Source of the DNA: Casuarius casuarius
Lineage: Eukaryota > Chordata > Aves > Casuariiformes > Casuariidae
Assembly (NCBI GenBank): GCA_003342895.1
Contig: PTFA01000042.1
Span: 310,001 to 374,000, forward strand
Length of the DNA: 64,000 bases
Reading direction: 5' to 3'
Made by a program: the position numbers and the translations under genes. Of the stretch, positions 13,958 to 27,374 are shown one piece after another; within the stretch, counting starts at the first letter, position 1, and each line of letters starts with the position of its first letter. The notes under the pieces were generated by a model. The model worked only from the letters and a program-made list of their open reading frames with translations. It was not told where the DNA came from and did no database searches.

Positions 13958-16900
13958 GTAATAACACCAGAAAGCTCAGATTTGAATGGAAAATCCCCAC
14001 GCAACCTTTAACTACCATGTTGCTTTTGATACATTAATCTTCTACTTTTCTAAAAGATCACAACAAAGGAAAAAACAGAACAAGTAAAGCAGGTGTACAA
14101 TAGTTGCATGAAGAAGCTCGGACAGATGTTTCACTGATAGCAGAAATTTGAGCTCTTGCACAGCGGATAGGGAAGGAGAATCTGACCACGCAGAAGTGCT
14201 CCATAGACAGGAAATGTGTATTTATGCTCGGAATTGCCTAGAAGTATATGGAACTGCTGCAGTAAGTATAGCAGGCTTGGGTCAATAAAGATAAACCCAA
14301 ATGTGTAGAAGACAAATGCACAAAAATTCAAAGCAAACCTTTTTCTTCCTATAACCAGGGTTGTTATTTCTTCAGATGGTATAGCTGGGAGTCAGTCTGG
14401 CAGACATGTCAGAATAGATTGTCCCCATCTGTTTTTTCAACTCAGTGGCTAAACCTAAGCTCAGAAACCCCCTCTTTTCTATTTCTAGTTTCAAATGAAA
14501 AATAATATTTGACATTAACTATTATGGTGTGTTGCTACCTACAGAGGTGATGGATTTCTTAAATAACTGAAGAAGTCCAGTCATTCATTAAAAAAACACT
14601 CTGACAAAATTGAATAAACATTGATCATCTATTAATATTAAGAATGACATGTCTTGCTGCTTCTTTGGCTCTGGAGCAGCATCATCTTTTATTAACATTT
14701 TGAAATAGCACTGCAGAATGGATGATGCTCCAATTTCTACCAGAAAAATCCACCATAATCTTTCTGCAGAGAACCTCAGAGATGAGGAAAGCAGAAAAAG
14801 AAAGGATGTATAGATATCAGATAAGACTTATGCAGTAAGTTCAGAACTCATTTTAACTCACTTTATATGCATTTTGTATAAATCAAAGGTCACATTTTAA
14901 GTCTATGTTAAATCACCAAATAACTCCTTTCAAAATGCCGGCAATTCATTTCATAAATAGTCTGACAAATAATAATTAATCAATTGTAAATGGCATGCAG
15001 AGTCTCATGTAAACCTTGCAGAAATTGTTAACCTCAGCTATATACAGATAATATTTTTTATGGAAGGTCACTTCCTACTCTTGCCTTGGCTGATTTAGAC
15101 TGGGCATAGCTCTGCTATAAATCATTTCAGAACGTGGATTATACTGAAAAGTCATATTTGATGTTATTAGCATAACTGTACCATTTCTAGCTATACTCAA
15201 TAATTCCTTGCTGTTTAAAATCAGTTTCTTCACAGATCTGTGCCACTAATTTAGTGAATATATAGGGTGAAACCTTTTAAAATGAACTGTTCAGGTAATG
15301 ACCATAACACTGGATTTTTCCCCATTTTTCTTTTTATGCAGAATAGCATGTAAGGAGTTGTGCGGGTTCTCCGGTTCTTTCAAAATATAGACCTTGTGCT
15401 CTTAGCGAAATCAGTTCTCCTCTCATTTGCACTGAGATTAATGGTTTTACAGACTGACCCCTTTCCTTCTTTCCTGTCTCCTGCAAGTGCCTGCTCCTTC
15501 TTTATTTTCTCACTGCACCAGTTTTGTCTCAGTCACTTTGTTTTCATTCAATCAGCTTTTTTTGTAGTTAGTTCCCCTTACATGCAGACATATGACTTTC
15601 CCTTCCCCCACAATCCATTCGCTCCTCTGTTTTTTCCCTTCTTTCTCCTGTTGAAGTTGTCTCTTCACTCCTTGCCCCTCATTCACCATCCTTTTAAGTT
15701 TGGTCAGGACCATGGCTTCTTCTCTGGCTCTTTCCTTCTTTCCCCACACCTTGTTGGCAGCCCAGGACTCTGCTCTTTGGCTGTTTCGGTGACCCAATTC
15801 TGCTGTTTTTCTGAAGTGGCTCTTCCACCCTCATCACTCACCCCTGCCTGGGGGAGCTCACTGCAGCCCCAGGAGCTCCTGCCTATGATAACGCCTTGGT
15901 GGCAGCAGCTCTCCTCAGGGGGGTCCCAGAGCTGCAAACCGCCCCGTGAGGCAGCTGGGGGCTAGTGAGACATGTAAAGGGAAACCCAGCCACCCAACAG
16001 CCTCAAGGAAGTAGGATGAAGGTTGGCTGGAAAATACAGTGTTTAGCCATCTTTATCCAATGCCTCTTATCCCATTGCCTTTCCCCTTATCGTTTTTTTT
16101 CTGAGAGAGAAAAAGGCTTAAGAGTAGGCCTGAAGCTAAGTTATAGTTGGAAATGCGTATTAGTTTCTGATGTGATGGACGCGTAAAGCATCATCCCCTC
16201 GGTACACTTGTGATGCTTGTTTCTTTTCTGACAGATTTTTTGCTTAGTAATGCTGACTCTCCTAACATCTTCCTTCGTTTCACCATTATGTCCAGTGCTT
16301 TGGCTCTCCACTTAATGGCAACCTTATTTCTGAATATTTTGAGGAAAACTCTCTTGACCTCTGTTGAGTTCTAGAGTCATCATATCTTTTCAGTCCATTT
16401 TTCATGTCACACGTGTGCCTCACTGATGCCCTCTGAACTTCTACTATGCTTTTGGCATGCCACTTCTTACCCCTAATTTATGATCATTAGTCAATCATCA
16501 GCAGGAGCCAATTTAACTTCAGCCCATTACTCTGTGATGTAACTTAGGGTCATAATATCTGTCAATGTAGGTTGAGATACTGTTCTTCTGTTGACCATGA
16601 GAATTTGCAGTGGGTTACAAGCATTGCACCACTGTGTACAACTGCATAAAGCGTGTTCGAGCACAGCCGGGGCAAGGTGTTTTGTGCACCTCTGGCCTTG
16701 CACTGGCCCCATTGCCATTGCAGACCCTATTGCCGGGCTCTGAGCTGAGAGCTGAGGTGCTGTGTAAGTGACTGTGTTTTAGGTATGATCAATTCACTTC
16801 TATAATGATGCTTTAGAGTAGTGGACATTAGATAAAGTAGAAGCAGAGGGGGCCTGGGAGAGCATGTGGTGCAGCAATTCTCCAGGGGGCTGCATGCAAT

Positions 16901-17059
16901 CGCAGACCACCATGGAAAAGTTTGTCTTAGTTGTATACCAGGGCATGCTGCAACCTCAGAAAACATTTATTTTAAAAAAGGTGTGTTTAGGGACCATTTG
17001 TCTTCCCCAAGGCAGGTTCACTCTGTCCAAGGCATTCCTAAGAGGAGTCTGACCTGTTC

Positions 17060-17760
17060 AGCTTAAGGCATTTTACATCCTCTCCAGGCAACCTTTTCCA
17101 GTGCCTCACAGCATGTGTCATTAATATCTTTCTCCTTGCTGTAGTCTGAATCTGTTCCTTCTTGTTCCTGTGCCAGCAGACGAAGAACAGTTTAGTATTT
17201 CCTCTCTGTAGCAAGCTTTTATGTATTTGAAAATCTTCGTGTTTCCCCTCAGTCATTACTAGACTAAATAACTTCACTTCTTTCATCTGGCCACATAGGT
17301 GGTGCTTTTGGACCCCCAAATGTTTCCACTGCTCTTCTCTAAATTCTGTGCCCTTTAATCTTAAAGTATAGTACCCAATGTTGGGTACAGTGCTCCAGCT
17401 GCAGTCTTACCAGTTCAGAGCGCACTAACTAGAAAGGTAGCAATGCATTCCTTGCAGGGCCACTGCCATATATCCAGCCTCGTGCATTTGCTTTCTTTCA
17501 CAGCAGTATGTATGAATTCTGGCTGTTATAACCCTTTGATCCTCTTCTATAGGACTGTTGCATGCTCATTTGTTCTCTGTCTTGCACGTAGGCAGCTGAC
17601 TGTTCATATGTTAGGGTGATGCTTTTCACCATTTGTCCTTACTGCATTGCATCCTACCTGTGTCAGAACAATTTTCCAATCTGGCAAAATCATTTCGAAT
17701 GAAGGGATTTTGAATAAAATCATTCTGAACTCCAGAGTGTTTGTTGCTACTCTGAAGCTG
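17060..17760 (-). mobile_element. Ancient CR1 LINE fragment, decayed
   Basis: On the plus strand, segments such as caagcttttatgtatttgaa, tttcccctcagtcattacta, agtgctccagctgcagtctt, cgtgcatttgctttctttca and catttgtccttactgcattg match, with much decay, the reverse complement of the 3' part of old amniote CR1 elements. The order of blocks is kept. It is inactive and older than the copy at 19590-20190. Confidence 0.7.
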
Positions 17761-19589
17761 GTATACAATGATTTTATTGTCTTCCAGCATTCAAATTATT
17801 TACAGAAATTGTGAACTGATACAAAAATATTGAACGTCTGTTTTGACATTTAGTTCACATTTCCAACAAACTAACTCCCTGGGACTGGAAACGATATGCA
17901 CACAATCTTGTATAAGATACAGAAGCCTCTAGGTATATGACTGAGCTCGCTCTTCAATAACTAAAAATAATGTGTCCCATCAGCGTTTTGCCTGCTATGC
18001 AGCTGTGGCATACTAAAGTGGTTCAGTAATGCATGTCATCTTGCTAGGATAGTGCTGATGAACTTAAAAATTCACTTCTTGGTGTAAGTTTACCATCTTT
18101 CTTACAGTCGCTGCTTGTCACTATAAAAAATTTTGGATCTGTTATCAGCTACTTTGTCTCCAACTTTTTTCATAGAACAGCTAATATGTCCCATCCAGAC
18201 AGTCTGCACAATGTAGAAAAAATTTAAATTTCTCTTATCAGGCTTAACCGTCCGCCTCCCTGAAATCTATTGAATTTCAATCATATGGATGTCTTTCAAG
18301 TAATTAAAGTTGCTTAAACTTGGATGGAAATCAGTACTGGGTGGAGAGGGCGTGTGCCTATCCTGCATAATAGAGTCAAATACAGAAGTGAACAAGTTAA
18401 ACTGGTGCCTCTGCATAATGCCATGCAGTTTAGATATATTATATCTGGCAGTAGTGTAAGTACTGGAAACTGTGGTGCGAGTTTGTTCTCCAGTAGCATG
18501 GGCATTGTTGTTTAGTTTCCCTACTGAACGCTGTAAGGTTGCTTTAATAGGTCCATACCGCCACTGGAAACTCCAAGAACAAAAGCCTATTCAGCATCAC
18601 TACCCTCTACCCTGCAGTAGGGAAGTACTCTAAACTTCTGTTATGAGTGTCTGCTTTCATTATGGTGTTTGTTGTAGTGGTAGACCAGTGTGGGCATGTT
18701 TTTCTAGCTTTTAAATTTTAAAAAAATCAGGTTTTAGGTGGGTATATTGGAGATAAACTGGTAACTACCTGCAGAGATAAAGCTGAAAGCAATGTAAATA
18801 ATTGATGTTTTCCTCCTGTTGAATGTCTTTTACTTAGCATTAGGTCTCATTAAAATCAACAGAAGAAATACAGAACAACAGGAGTTTTATTTACCTAATT
18901 TAGCCCTTAGATAACTGTCAAACAGGTCATGCTAATTAGGTGTTGCCTTAAGATGATTTTATTTTGATTATGGCAGTTGTCACTAAGCGCTGCTGTCAGG
19001 GATTGCCTTCCAATTCACTTTTCTTAGTAGGTGAGCAAGTCTTGACTCTTGAAATACCGCTGTGCTAGCTCTTGGGTTTACAGTCAAGTTTTGTGCAGGT
19101 TTGTGGAGATATAGTTACTTTGCGCGCTAAGAACAGAAAGTGGAGAGAGTAATTTAGCCACCAACAACTGGACAAGTTTGCTGTCTTTAATTAAACAGTT
19201 GTTCATTCAGATAAAGCTTTATATCTGACTTTATATCACCCCACTCTCTGAGTGCCTTCTAAATGGATTGCAGTTGTGCTCCAGATATATACTGAAAAGG
19301 GTAGCTAATTCAGATATCTAGTGGATAGCACAGATTACCTTGCAGGGTCCCATCTCTGACTGACGTAAAACTTTTTATGTGAAGACAGGTGAGTAATACT
19401 TTGCGAAGAGAAGGGATAGTGATAGCATGCTGGAAAAGCTTTTCTGAAGCTTTAAAGAGTCCCCTAGAGATTCTCAGACTCTGATTTAATTAACATGGGA
19501 AGATTATTTAATCCATCATGAACCTGGGTTTTAATTTTTGCAGATTCAAGTAATTTTCTATTTACTTGGAAGGGAAACTCAGGGAGCCA
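17761..19589. other. Intergenic sequence between two CR1 elements
   Basis: Unique AT-rich sequence. I see no exon, RNA gene or recognisable repeat. Confidence 0.6.
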
Positions 19590-20190
19590 CAGAATCACAG
19601 AACAGTTCAGGTTGGAAGGCAACTCTGGGGATCATCTGGTCCAGCCCTCCTGCTCCAACAAGATCACTTAGAGCAGGTTGTCCAGGACCATTTCCAGACA
19701 GCTTTTGAATATCTTCAAGGATGGAGACTCCACAGCCTCTCTGGGAAACCTGTTCCAGTGTTCAACCACCCTCACAGGAAAAAAGTATTTTCTTATGTTC
19801 AGATGGAATTTCTTGTATTTCAGTTTGTGCCCATTGCCCTGTCACTGGGCACCACTGAGAAGAGACTGGCCTCATCTTCTTTGCACCCTCCCATCAGATA
19901 TTTATATTTATACACGTAGATCAGATCCTCCTCAGTCTTCTCTTCTCCAGGCTGAACAGTCCCAGCTCTCTCAGCCTTTCCTCATATGAGACATAGTCCA
20001 GTCATCTTTGTGGCCCTTTGCTGGACTCACTCCAGTAGCTCCATGTCTCGCACTGGTGAGCCCAGCATTGGACCCAGCGCTCCAAATATGTCTCACCAGA
20101 GCTGAGTAGAGGGGAAGGATCCCTCCCTCGCCCTGCTGGCCATGCTCTGCAGATCTTCTCCCTGTCTTTCTGTCCCCATTGAATGAGGGA
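19590..20190 (-). mobile_element. Avian CR1 LINE, 5'-truncated 3' end
   Basis: The plus strand starts agaatcacagaacagttcag gttggaagg and continues with ggggatcatctggtccagcc, tccaggctgaacagtcccag and cagagctgagtagaggggaa. These are the reverse complement of the 3' end of avian CR1 elements, so the insertion is on the minus strand. The match to the usual avian form is good, making it the youngest repeat in the window. It has no intact coding frame. It is the strongest evidence that the host is a bird. Confidence 0.9.
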
Positions 20191-22570
20191 GTGAAACCCA
20201 GCCTCTGCATTCTCAATAGGCCATTAATCTAACCTGCAATATGACTGAATGAAATAGGGTAAATCCCTGTTGGATAACGAAACGCTAGATTGGCATTTAG
20301 GAAACGTGATTAGAGAGATTAACTGCTAAAGACATCATTCTTTCAGATGTAAAGCCTCCATTTTCATTTAGAGCTGATAGTCCATGAAAAACTACTGCAC
20401 TAGCAAATAGGAAACTGTAAACGTGCTGACCTGCAGAAGAGTGGTTGAAGCTTAAGATAACTGGTACCAGTATTTCTTGCTGTTTGCTTGTTAGTCAACT
20501 CTTTTTTTCTTCCACTTTTCTCTGGACATGTAGGGCTGTGCCTTCTCAAGAGATGCTGTTACCTTTGGGGAGAAGGGAATTCAGTGCAGGCTACAACAAG
20601 CAACAAAAGTCCCTCTCTTTGCTTTATCATTTCATTAAGTATGGGACAATTGCTCTTAAGCAAGGATGTGTCTGTAAAAATGAAACAGTTCCCCTCAATT
20701 TTCTGAGCTGCAATGCTGGAAATCTGCAGTGGCTGTTAAAGGTTACTGTGGTCTGCCCTTGTGGTTCTTGCAAAAGCTATACTTTAAAAATATTTATTAA
20801 AATATGTAACACACTTTAATAGGCACTGTTTAGTTACATGGTTAGTTTAATTCAATATGGAAACAATATTTAGTTTTTGCTTTGAGATGACAAGCAGAAG
20901 CCTTACAAAACACTGTAAATATTTTTGCAAACATTTCTATATCATTTTCCAAGTGCCAAATGAGAGTTCAGCAGTCTACTGCTCAAAGAAAAAAGTGCAT
21001 AAAATCTGAAAATGTAGTAGTTATCAAATGAAAGGGAAATACTAATAATTTGCAGAAACTGAATGGAAAGCTTTTGAGGATACATGCGTTTATATCAATT
21101 TCCTTTTTTCCTCAGAACAGACAATTAAAAATGAAAACAGGGAATGCAGAACAGGAAAAGACTTCGTAGGAAATGTATTATCAATACATTTAACAAGCAG
21201 CATTAAATGTGATCGCTCACATTGCTTCCTTTCCAGAGAAAGTGTAGATATGTAATTAGAATGAAGTTTAATCAAATCACACTCAGAGGTGTCTTTTGGG
21301 GTTAAAAAATATCCTGATTTAAGCAACTCCTTTTGAATATTCTACTAGGACCTAACTGTATCTTTGGGCATCTGAATTCTTTAAACAGAGTGGTTCATAC
21401 TTGATTTAACAAAAAAAGGCCTTTGCTAGACTATCTTTCATGGCTCGAACCCACTGGAACTAAGTCAAATTTTCCTCTGCATGGACTTAATGTTTGTACT
21501 GAGTGACTAAAGCATTCTGGACATCACTGAGTAGTTTCTCTAGTCAGTATTTTCAGCTGCCTGATGCTTTGTGCATGACTAAAAGCCTGTGAGAGTAAGC
21601 TTCAACCCTGTCTGTGGAAAATTCCCTAAAAATTTGCCACAGTTGCTCTTCGGGAACTAAGGAAGTGACTAAGATCACTACCAGCTTTCTAGAACAAAGC
21701 TTTGAAAGTCTTTCCTATATCCATTGTCATTCTGCAACAAATGGGAATATATCTGACTTCAGGTGGCTTTTCTGCTTCTGGTCACACCCCTTCACAAGGT
21801 TAAAATACCATCCACAGTATTGTTGTCTGATCCTGCCTCATTGATATTTCAGATCAGAATACTTCTTTAGTGTTGTAGTTCCCAGTAAGAAATGGTAGGC
21901 AGCTCTAGGATGCAAATTTGTGTTTTCTCTTAGGAGATGCAGATAAATTACTTGAAAACATCTGAACACTGCTGCAACAGTTATTTTTTCTCACAATTTG
22001 CAGAAACCATGGAATGCTCTCACTGAGAGAACATACAAGACATTTTTTAGTAGGATAACTAAACACCAAAAGCACAAGAAATGGGCATGGCAGCTTTGCA
22101 TGCTACTTCTCTGTAGAAAACTCAGTACTAAAGAGGAAGAAAGAAGAAAAAAGCAGGAAGAAGGAAGAATGAAGAAAAGAAGAAGAAGAAGAAGAAGAAG
22201 AAGAAAAAGCCAGACCTCTTGCAATGTCTCCTTTACTATATCTTTTATACCTGGCAGATTTTCATGTCACTTTTGGGCAAAACACAAAAGGAGATAAAAT
22301 GGGTCAGTTGAGGATTAATTGGGTAATTTAAACTGTTTACCACTTTGAATGACAACTCACCAAGCTAGATCTCAGTTGGAAGTAGAAGGCAGACTAAGTA
22401 ACCTTGTAAACATTTCCCACAATGTTCTTCTGCAAAGCTCAGTAGCATCTCGGCTTTTAGCACTTTACCTATCCCTAGTAACTCTCTTTACAGTTTTCAA
22501 GGTGAAGAGTCCTCTCTGCTTTAAGTATTCTGGGGCTACTAATAACAAAATACCATATCTGTAACAGATG
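20191..22570. other. Intergenic AT-rich sequence with purine tract
   Basis: The only notable feature is the GAA-rich tract at 22133-22208, listed separately. Open frames are short and uninformative. Confidence 0.6.
22133..22208. repeat. Purine tract with (GAA)n core
   Basis: About 75 bases are nearly pure A/G on the plus strand, with a core of about eight GAA/AAG units at 22178-22203. Such homopurine tracts can adopt triplex structure. It is probably a microsatellite. Confidence 0.9.
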
Positions 22571-23480
22571 CTCAAGTGCACTGTTGGACGGAGGTGTTAC
22601 AGACAGAACTGTCACGGCAGCCTCCCATCACAACTTTGGCTGCTCAGGTGTTGTGTGTCTGCAGCTTCTGGCAGTGCATTGCTCTAAAATATGGGAAACC
22701 GCCACAATCAGCCAAGCCTTGTCCCTCTCTATTGAGTTTCACTCCACTTCCATTAGTCTGGTTTGTGCCAGCTCTCCAGGCACTACCCGCAGTACTTCCC
22801 CCTGCCTATGGGCCCTGCGCTGGGACACCTGTGGGACAGCCAGTGCTCCCAGGGCTGGAGCCACCTTCTCCAAGTGTTTCACTCATCTCTTGATCCCCTG
22901 CTCAGCAGGACAGCCCGGTGGGGGACACCATGATCTTCTCAGCCACACAAAGCCGTGTAAGGTCTCTCTCCATGGGAGTCCCCATGGGCAAGGCTGGCCC
23001 TGTTCTCGCTCCTGGGGAGACAGGATCTGGAGGATTGCCTGGGGAATGGGAAGGGAGTTGCAGACATGCCTCTGTCCCTGACTGCTGATGGCTCAGCACT
23101 CCATGGATGAGTTGGCAGCCAGCTGCGCTCACCCGGGACCACTCAATGTGTTCCACCCTCAGGGGGCTCGTGGTTGGAGAACCAGAAAAGAGACCAGCAG
23201 GCACTTTTTTTTGAGCTGCAGTTTGTGTAAAGCCAGTTTGCTGCCTGCATTTCCCCCAAGGGGGTGAGGCTTCTGGGTGCTGCCTTTTCAGAGGATCCCT
23301 GTCCTGAGCCGTGGCAAGGGAGGGAGAGCTCCAGACTTCATGCAAACCTGGATCCTGTAAAATGTTGAAACTCCTTTTTTTGTTTTTAAAAATCTTGGCT
23401 AAAGATGTGTACTGCATAAAGCAATGTGTGTCTTTCTGAAGCAAAAAAACCAAACAGTTTCCTAACAGCACTTTATCTTA
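22571..23480. other. Intergenic GC-rich segment
   Basis: This is the largest GC-rich block outside GRIK1. Open frames of 165 and 189 codons overlap on opposite strands, which is expected from a lack of stops in GC-rich DNA. Neither has a recognisable domain, signal peptide or splice context. Its origin is unknown. Confidence 0.45.
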
Positions 23481-26400
23481 AACCACTAGGGAGCTGAGAA
23501 ATGTTATGGGCTGTTGCACACTGTTTGCATTTCAGAGAAGATAAGCACAGCATTATATAGTTCAGGTGTTTTCTGTAATTGTGATTTATTAGGACAACTC
23601 CCAGTGTTGGGTGACTAGCACCTGTGTGTTCCTATTGGGTTGGTGTTAGTGCTCTCAGCTGTGATATGAAACATATGGCTGCACTGGCTAGTACAAGATT
23701 TTTCCCCTTTATAGTCTCTTTTCTGGGTATTTCTTGGCCTCTGCAGCATTGAAAGTGTAGTTACAAACAGCCTTCAAAGGAGCTGGAGGCGTGATCAGTG
23801 TGCCAAATTTATCCACCCTCCCAGGGCAGGCTTCCCCACGTGCTCCGTGCAGCGTACAGCAGTCAGTGTGGGTCACGTGGGCTCGGGTTGCACTGTCAGA
23901 GCTTGGCTTACCCAGGGAAGCAGTTCCTCCTCGATTGAGAGGTGAAAGGAGAACTATGGATAGCTGCCTTGATACAGGGTGACACCTGTAAAAGGTGCAT
24001 AATGGATAGGCAACGTCTAAGGCTGCCTCCAGTGAGGATGGAGGAGCGAGGTGGTCTCCCCACTGTTCTTGCCTGCTGCGTTCACATTTGTCTCCCATAT
24101 CTTCCCTTATCTTCCTGTATATTCCCTTCCTTCAGACCACAAACCAAGCAAGAAGCACCTAGGCCTTGGCTACTTGCTTTTTGACTCTGAAATGATCCCA
24201 TGGGGTAATGGTCTCTGGGGTGCTTGTAGGACAGTTATGTGCATGTGGCACTTGCCACGGGTGAGCTTCCCAATGTGCTAAAAACCACGGCAAGCAGTGG
24301 TGCAGCTCAGCAGTGCCCTGGGGACATCTAGGGGGGTTCAGGGTCTTTGCAACTTTTGCGTTCATGCCTCAGGGTCAGGTCAGAGTTGGGGCCGACATTT
24401 GTTGAGGATGGCTCTGTGTTGCTGGCTCTGAAGATCTCATGCTTCATGAGCCTGCACTAGAACTGGGCCATAAATGGAGATCGCAGATGGATTATTCCCC
24501 AAATGTTGCTGTCAGCCTTTGGGCCTCATCTCCTTGGGCGAGTGACTCCCATCAAAATCTAGAACCACAAGGGAGGACTTTTAACACCAGTAGCCATAAA
24601 ACTTCTCTGCTAAAGATAGCACAAAATTGGGGGGAGGGTTGGGGGAGATTACAGGAGACACAGGTCTTAACAACAAATGGGAAAGTGGCTAAAGTCAAAA
24701 TTAATCAGCAGGCAAAAAAATATGCATCTTTATCAATCGATGAGGCTAAAAAATTGCAGTCATTTGACAGCTGTAAGTGATGTATCTCTAAATAATGGAA
24801 ATTTTGATCACTGAGAAATCCTGACTCCTGCAAGCTTGACAGAGAGTAATTAAGGGACAAGCTCAGCAGTCAGTAACTGCCCCATGGGATTACAGGTTCA
24901 CAGTAGACCCACAAGATGCAGTCCTTTGACAAAGGGCCTAAGAGGTATTAAGCTAATCCTCATATGTTTTGCAGTAGCTTATCAATCATAATATCTGGTT
25001 GGGCCCTGTGCGCATGGCATAAACAGTCAGTCACTTACATATTTCCAATATTCTCTATTTTCCACTGAGCCGCTCTTCACACTTTGTCAAGAAAGTTAAG
25101 GGACTGTAAATAATCCTTACTAAACCCACAGACTGCTGGCGGGTAGCTGCACAGGACAGATCACCTGACACTAAAACAAGGCCGCTTCTGGATTGAAACG
25201 CATTAAAGCTGTTGAACAGCATCAGTCAATATTGTATTTCTCTTTTATAAACAATTAGAATGCATGCCCGCTGCTGTCAGGATAGAGATCTAATGAGAAC
25301 ATTTGCTTTCTTAATAGATAATCTCTAATCAGGCTTCACTTGCACTGCACGTTGCCATGCAGGAAGAAAGGCAGGAAGAAAAATTTGTTGGGATACGGTG
25401 AAAAGGTCACAGTAATCATATTTGCTACCATGTCGATATGTAAGATTGCCCTCGGCTTGGCCCTCCTCCCTCAAGACAATGAAGCTTCTCAGTCACAGAG
25501 TGAATTTACAAATAGCATCCAAAGCTAAGGGAAATGTTTCTAGTGGTACAGGTTTGTCTGAAGGAGGGAAGGTGCTTTAGAAAAGGGTCTCTTTTTTGCT
25601 TTAAACACATCTGCGTATACAGAATATTAAGAGTAGTATGGCTATGGATATAGCAGACACACCGAACTGTATGTGCATGGACACGTGAAGTTGGATTCTG
25701 CTAGTGTGGTGTATGAGCAGCCTAACCGGCGATATAACCACGTTGTTTGGAGGGTAGACAACGTCACAGCTCTGAACCAGGAAGTCACTTGGCTGAATGC
25801 TTAAATGCCAGTGGGATTTAAATGCATGCCTAAGTGTTTGCCTTAACTACTATTTTAACTAGCTGAAATATTGCAAAATATTCTGTGGAATCAAGGTGGG
25901 AGACACAATGATCTTAAACTTCCGTGCAGGCGTAACACCATTCTGTCGGTGCTCAGGGCAGTGCTCATGGCTCACGTTTGGAGGATGTTTAGGGGATGTG
26001 TCAAGAGTGGGGAAATGGCACCCACGGGGCAGTGGGTCACCGCTAGCCTGAGGCAGAAGCGAGAGGACCTGGTGTGAAATAATCACCATTTTAACTGGAC
26101 TCGTGGCATAATTGCTTCTAATTATGCCACAAAACTGAGAGGAAAGTCACCGTGGCACTGAGAGTGGATGTCCTTTAAATTCTTTCATAGATTCATATTA
26201 ATCTTTTCTGTACTTTCTTAAAGGAGACCAATTAGCATGAAATTCACAGGCCACCAAAGTAGTGCCATACTGCTTAATACAATAGTGACTGACAAAAAAA
26301 AATGGCCTGGGGGGACAGGTTGGACTGATAGGGCTAATTCCTCTCTGGACCGCTAAAAATGTCAAGGGAGAAAACAGAGCAATGGGTTAGGTTAGTGGTC

Positions 26401-27374
26401 TGTAACTGCTTGGAGGTTGCGGAGAACCTACATTTAATTGGGTGGCTCACACCTCAGCTTCACCCAGTCTTTGGGGGAAGGGGGATTTTATAACCTGTTA
26501 TCAATCTGTTTTCTTGGATCTGGAAGGGAAGGGCAAAGCCAGACTCAATGGTGTGTCGCGTCAGGAGATCATACCGGGTTAGCTCCTTCACACTAAGCAT
26601 AGCATGTCAAGCTGCCAGCCAAGTTTGTCACCAAAACTCCCTGGTATACTGCAACTCTTTCAAGCTGCTAACAGCAAAAAAGGGAAATTAAAAGAAGGAC
26701 CTAATATGCTTTATTTATTGTTTTCCCACTATCACATATTTCTTCCCAGACAGTGAAGAGAGCTTTTTTTCCCCAGCACCTTGTTATAAGTGACAGGCTG
26801 TAAATACTGTCAGGAAAGTTTAAATACAAAAAGCAACTAAACAAAGCACTGTCTCTTAGTATCAGGAAAGCATTAGTAGATTTGAAAAAAATGAACATGG
26901 AGTTCTTCATCCTCAAGCTCTAAGCCACACAGGAGTGTTCCTTTAAAAAAAATGAGTGGGCCTGATCATAAATCTTGTATCACTTTAAACCTATTCATTT
27001 AAAAATATCTTAGCTGAAGGCTGTGGATGGCGGAGTGATAGAGTTATTCAGATTGAAAAATAATCACCTGCTTTTCTGTCATAATCTTAGAACGTTAATG
27101 GTGGTCTGAATGGCCTGTTCGTAACCTGACAATGACATAAATAAATGAAACACCCTTGGAAGAACGAAGGCACTTTATTCTAAGATTCTCTATGAGCTCT
27201 CAGGGCCAAGGGTTGTTTTTCTTAATTATTGCTTAGCAAAACAGCATGTTACTGCAGTGTGTAACGGAGCAAGCTTTCCGAAAGCGAGCACTCGTTTCAG
27301 AGAGCTCCACTGCAGTCCCTTTAAAAGAGACTGTTCTTCTTCCCTTCCCAGAGGCTCAATACTCTGCATGTTAT
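23481..27374. other. Intergenic sequence, no gene recognised
   Basis: Mixed composition with a GC-richer part at 23800-24350. It contains the perfect 11-bp inverted repeat at 26103-26130. No repeat family or exon was recognised. Confidence 0.55.
26103..26130. repeat. Perfect 11-bp inverted repeat, 6-base loop
   Basis: GTGGCATAATT (26103-26113) and AATTATGCCAC (26120-26130) are exact reverse complements around gcttct. It is isolated in intergenic DNA. No flanking element that it might terminate was recognised. Confidence 0.95.

Larger units (their letters stand above)
5591..17059. other. Intergenic sequence, AT-rich, no gene recognised
   Basis: This holds mainly unique AT-rich DNA. It includes an A24 run (6612-6635), a T29 run (13929-13957), a compact direct/inverted repeat (9035-9072) and a pyrimidine-rich stretch (15440-15830) that keeps one frame open for about 200 codons without looking like a protein. 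The segment 5690-5830, with TTAATTAA-type motifs, resembles a conserved non-coding element in composition only. Confidence 0.55.

Noticed and set aside
15360..15965. Plus-strand open frame of about 200 codons starting at GTG
   Set aside because: It runs through a pyrimidine-rich stretch that lacks stops. The product is a low-complexity Phe/Leu/Ser/Pro string with no domain, and there is no ATG start or splice context.
23166..23180. gggggctcgtgg, reminiscent of a retroviral primer-binding site
   Set aside because: The match is short and imperfect, with no long terminal repeats or viral coding sequence nearby.
22584..23471. Overlapping open frames of 165 and 189 codons on opposite strands
   Set aside because: Both are explained by GC-rich composition. 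Neither shows a domain or recognisable family.
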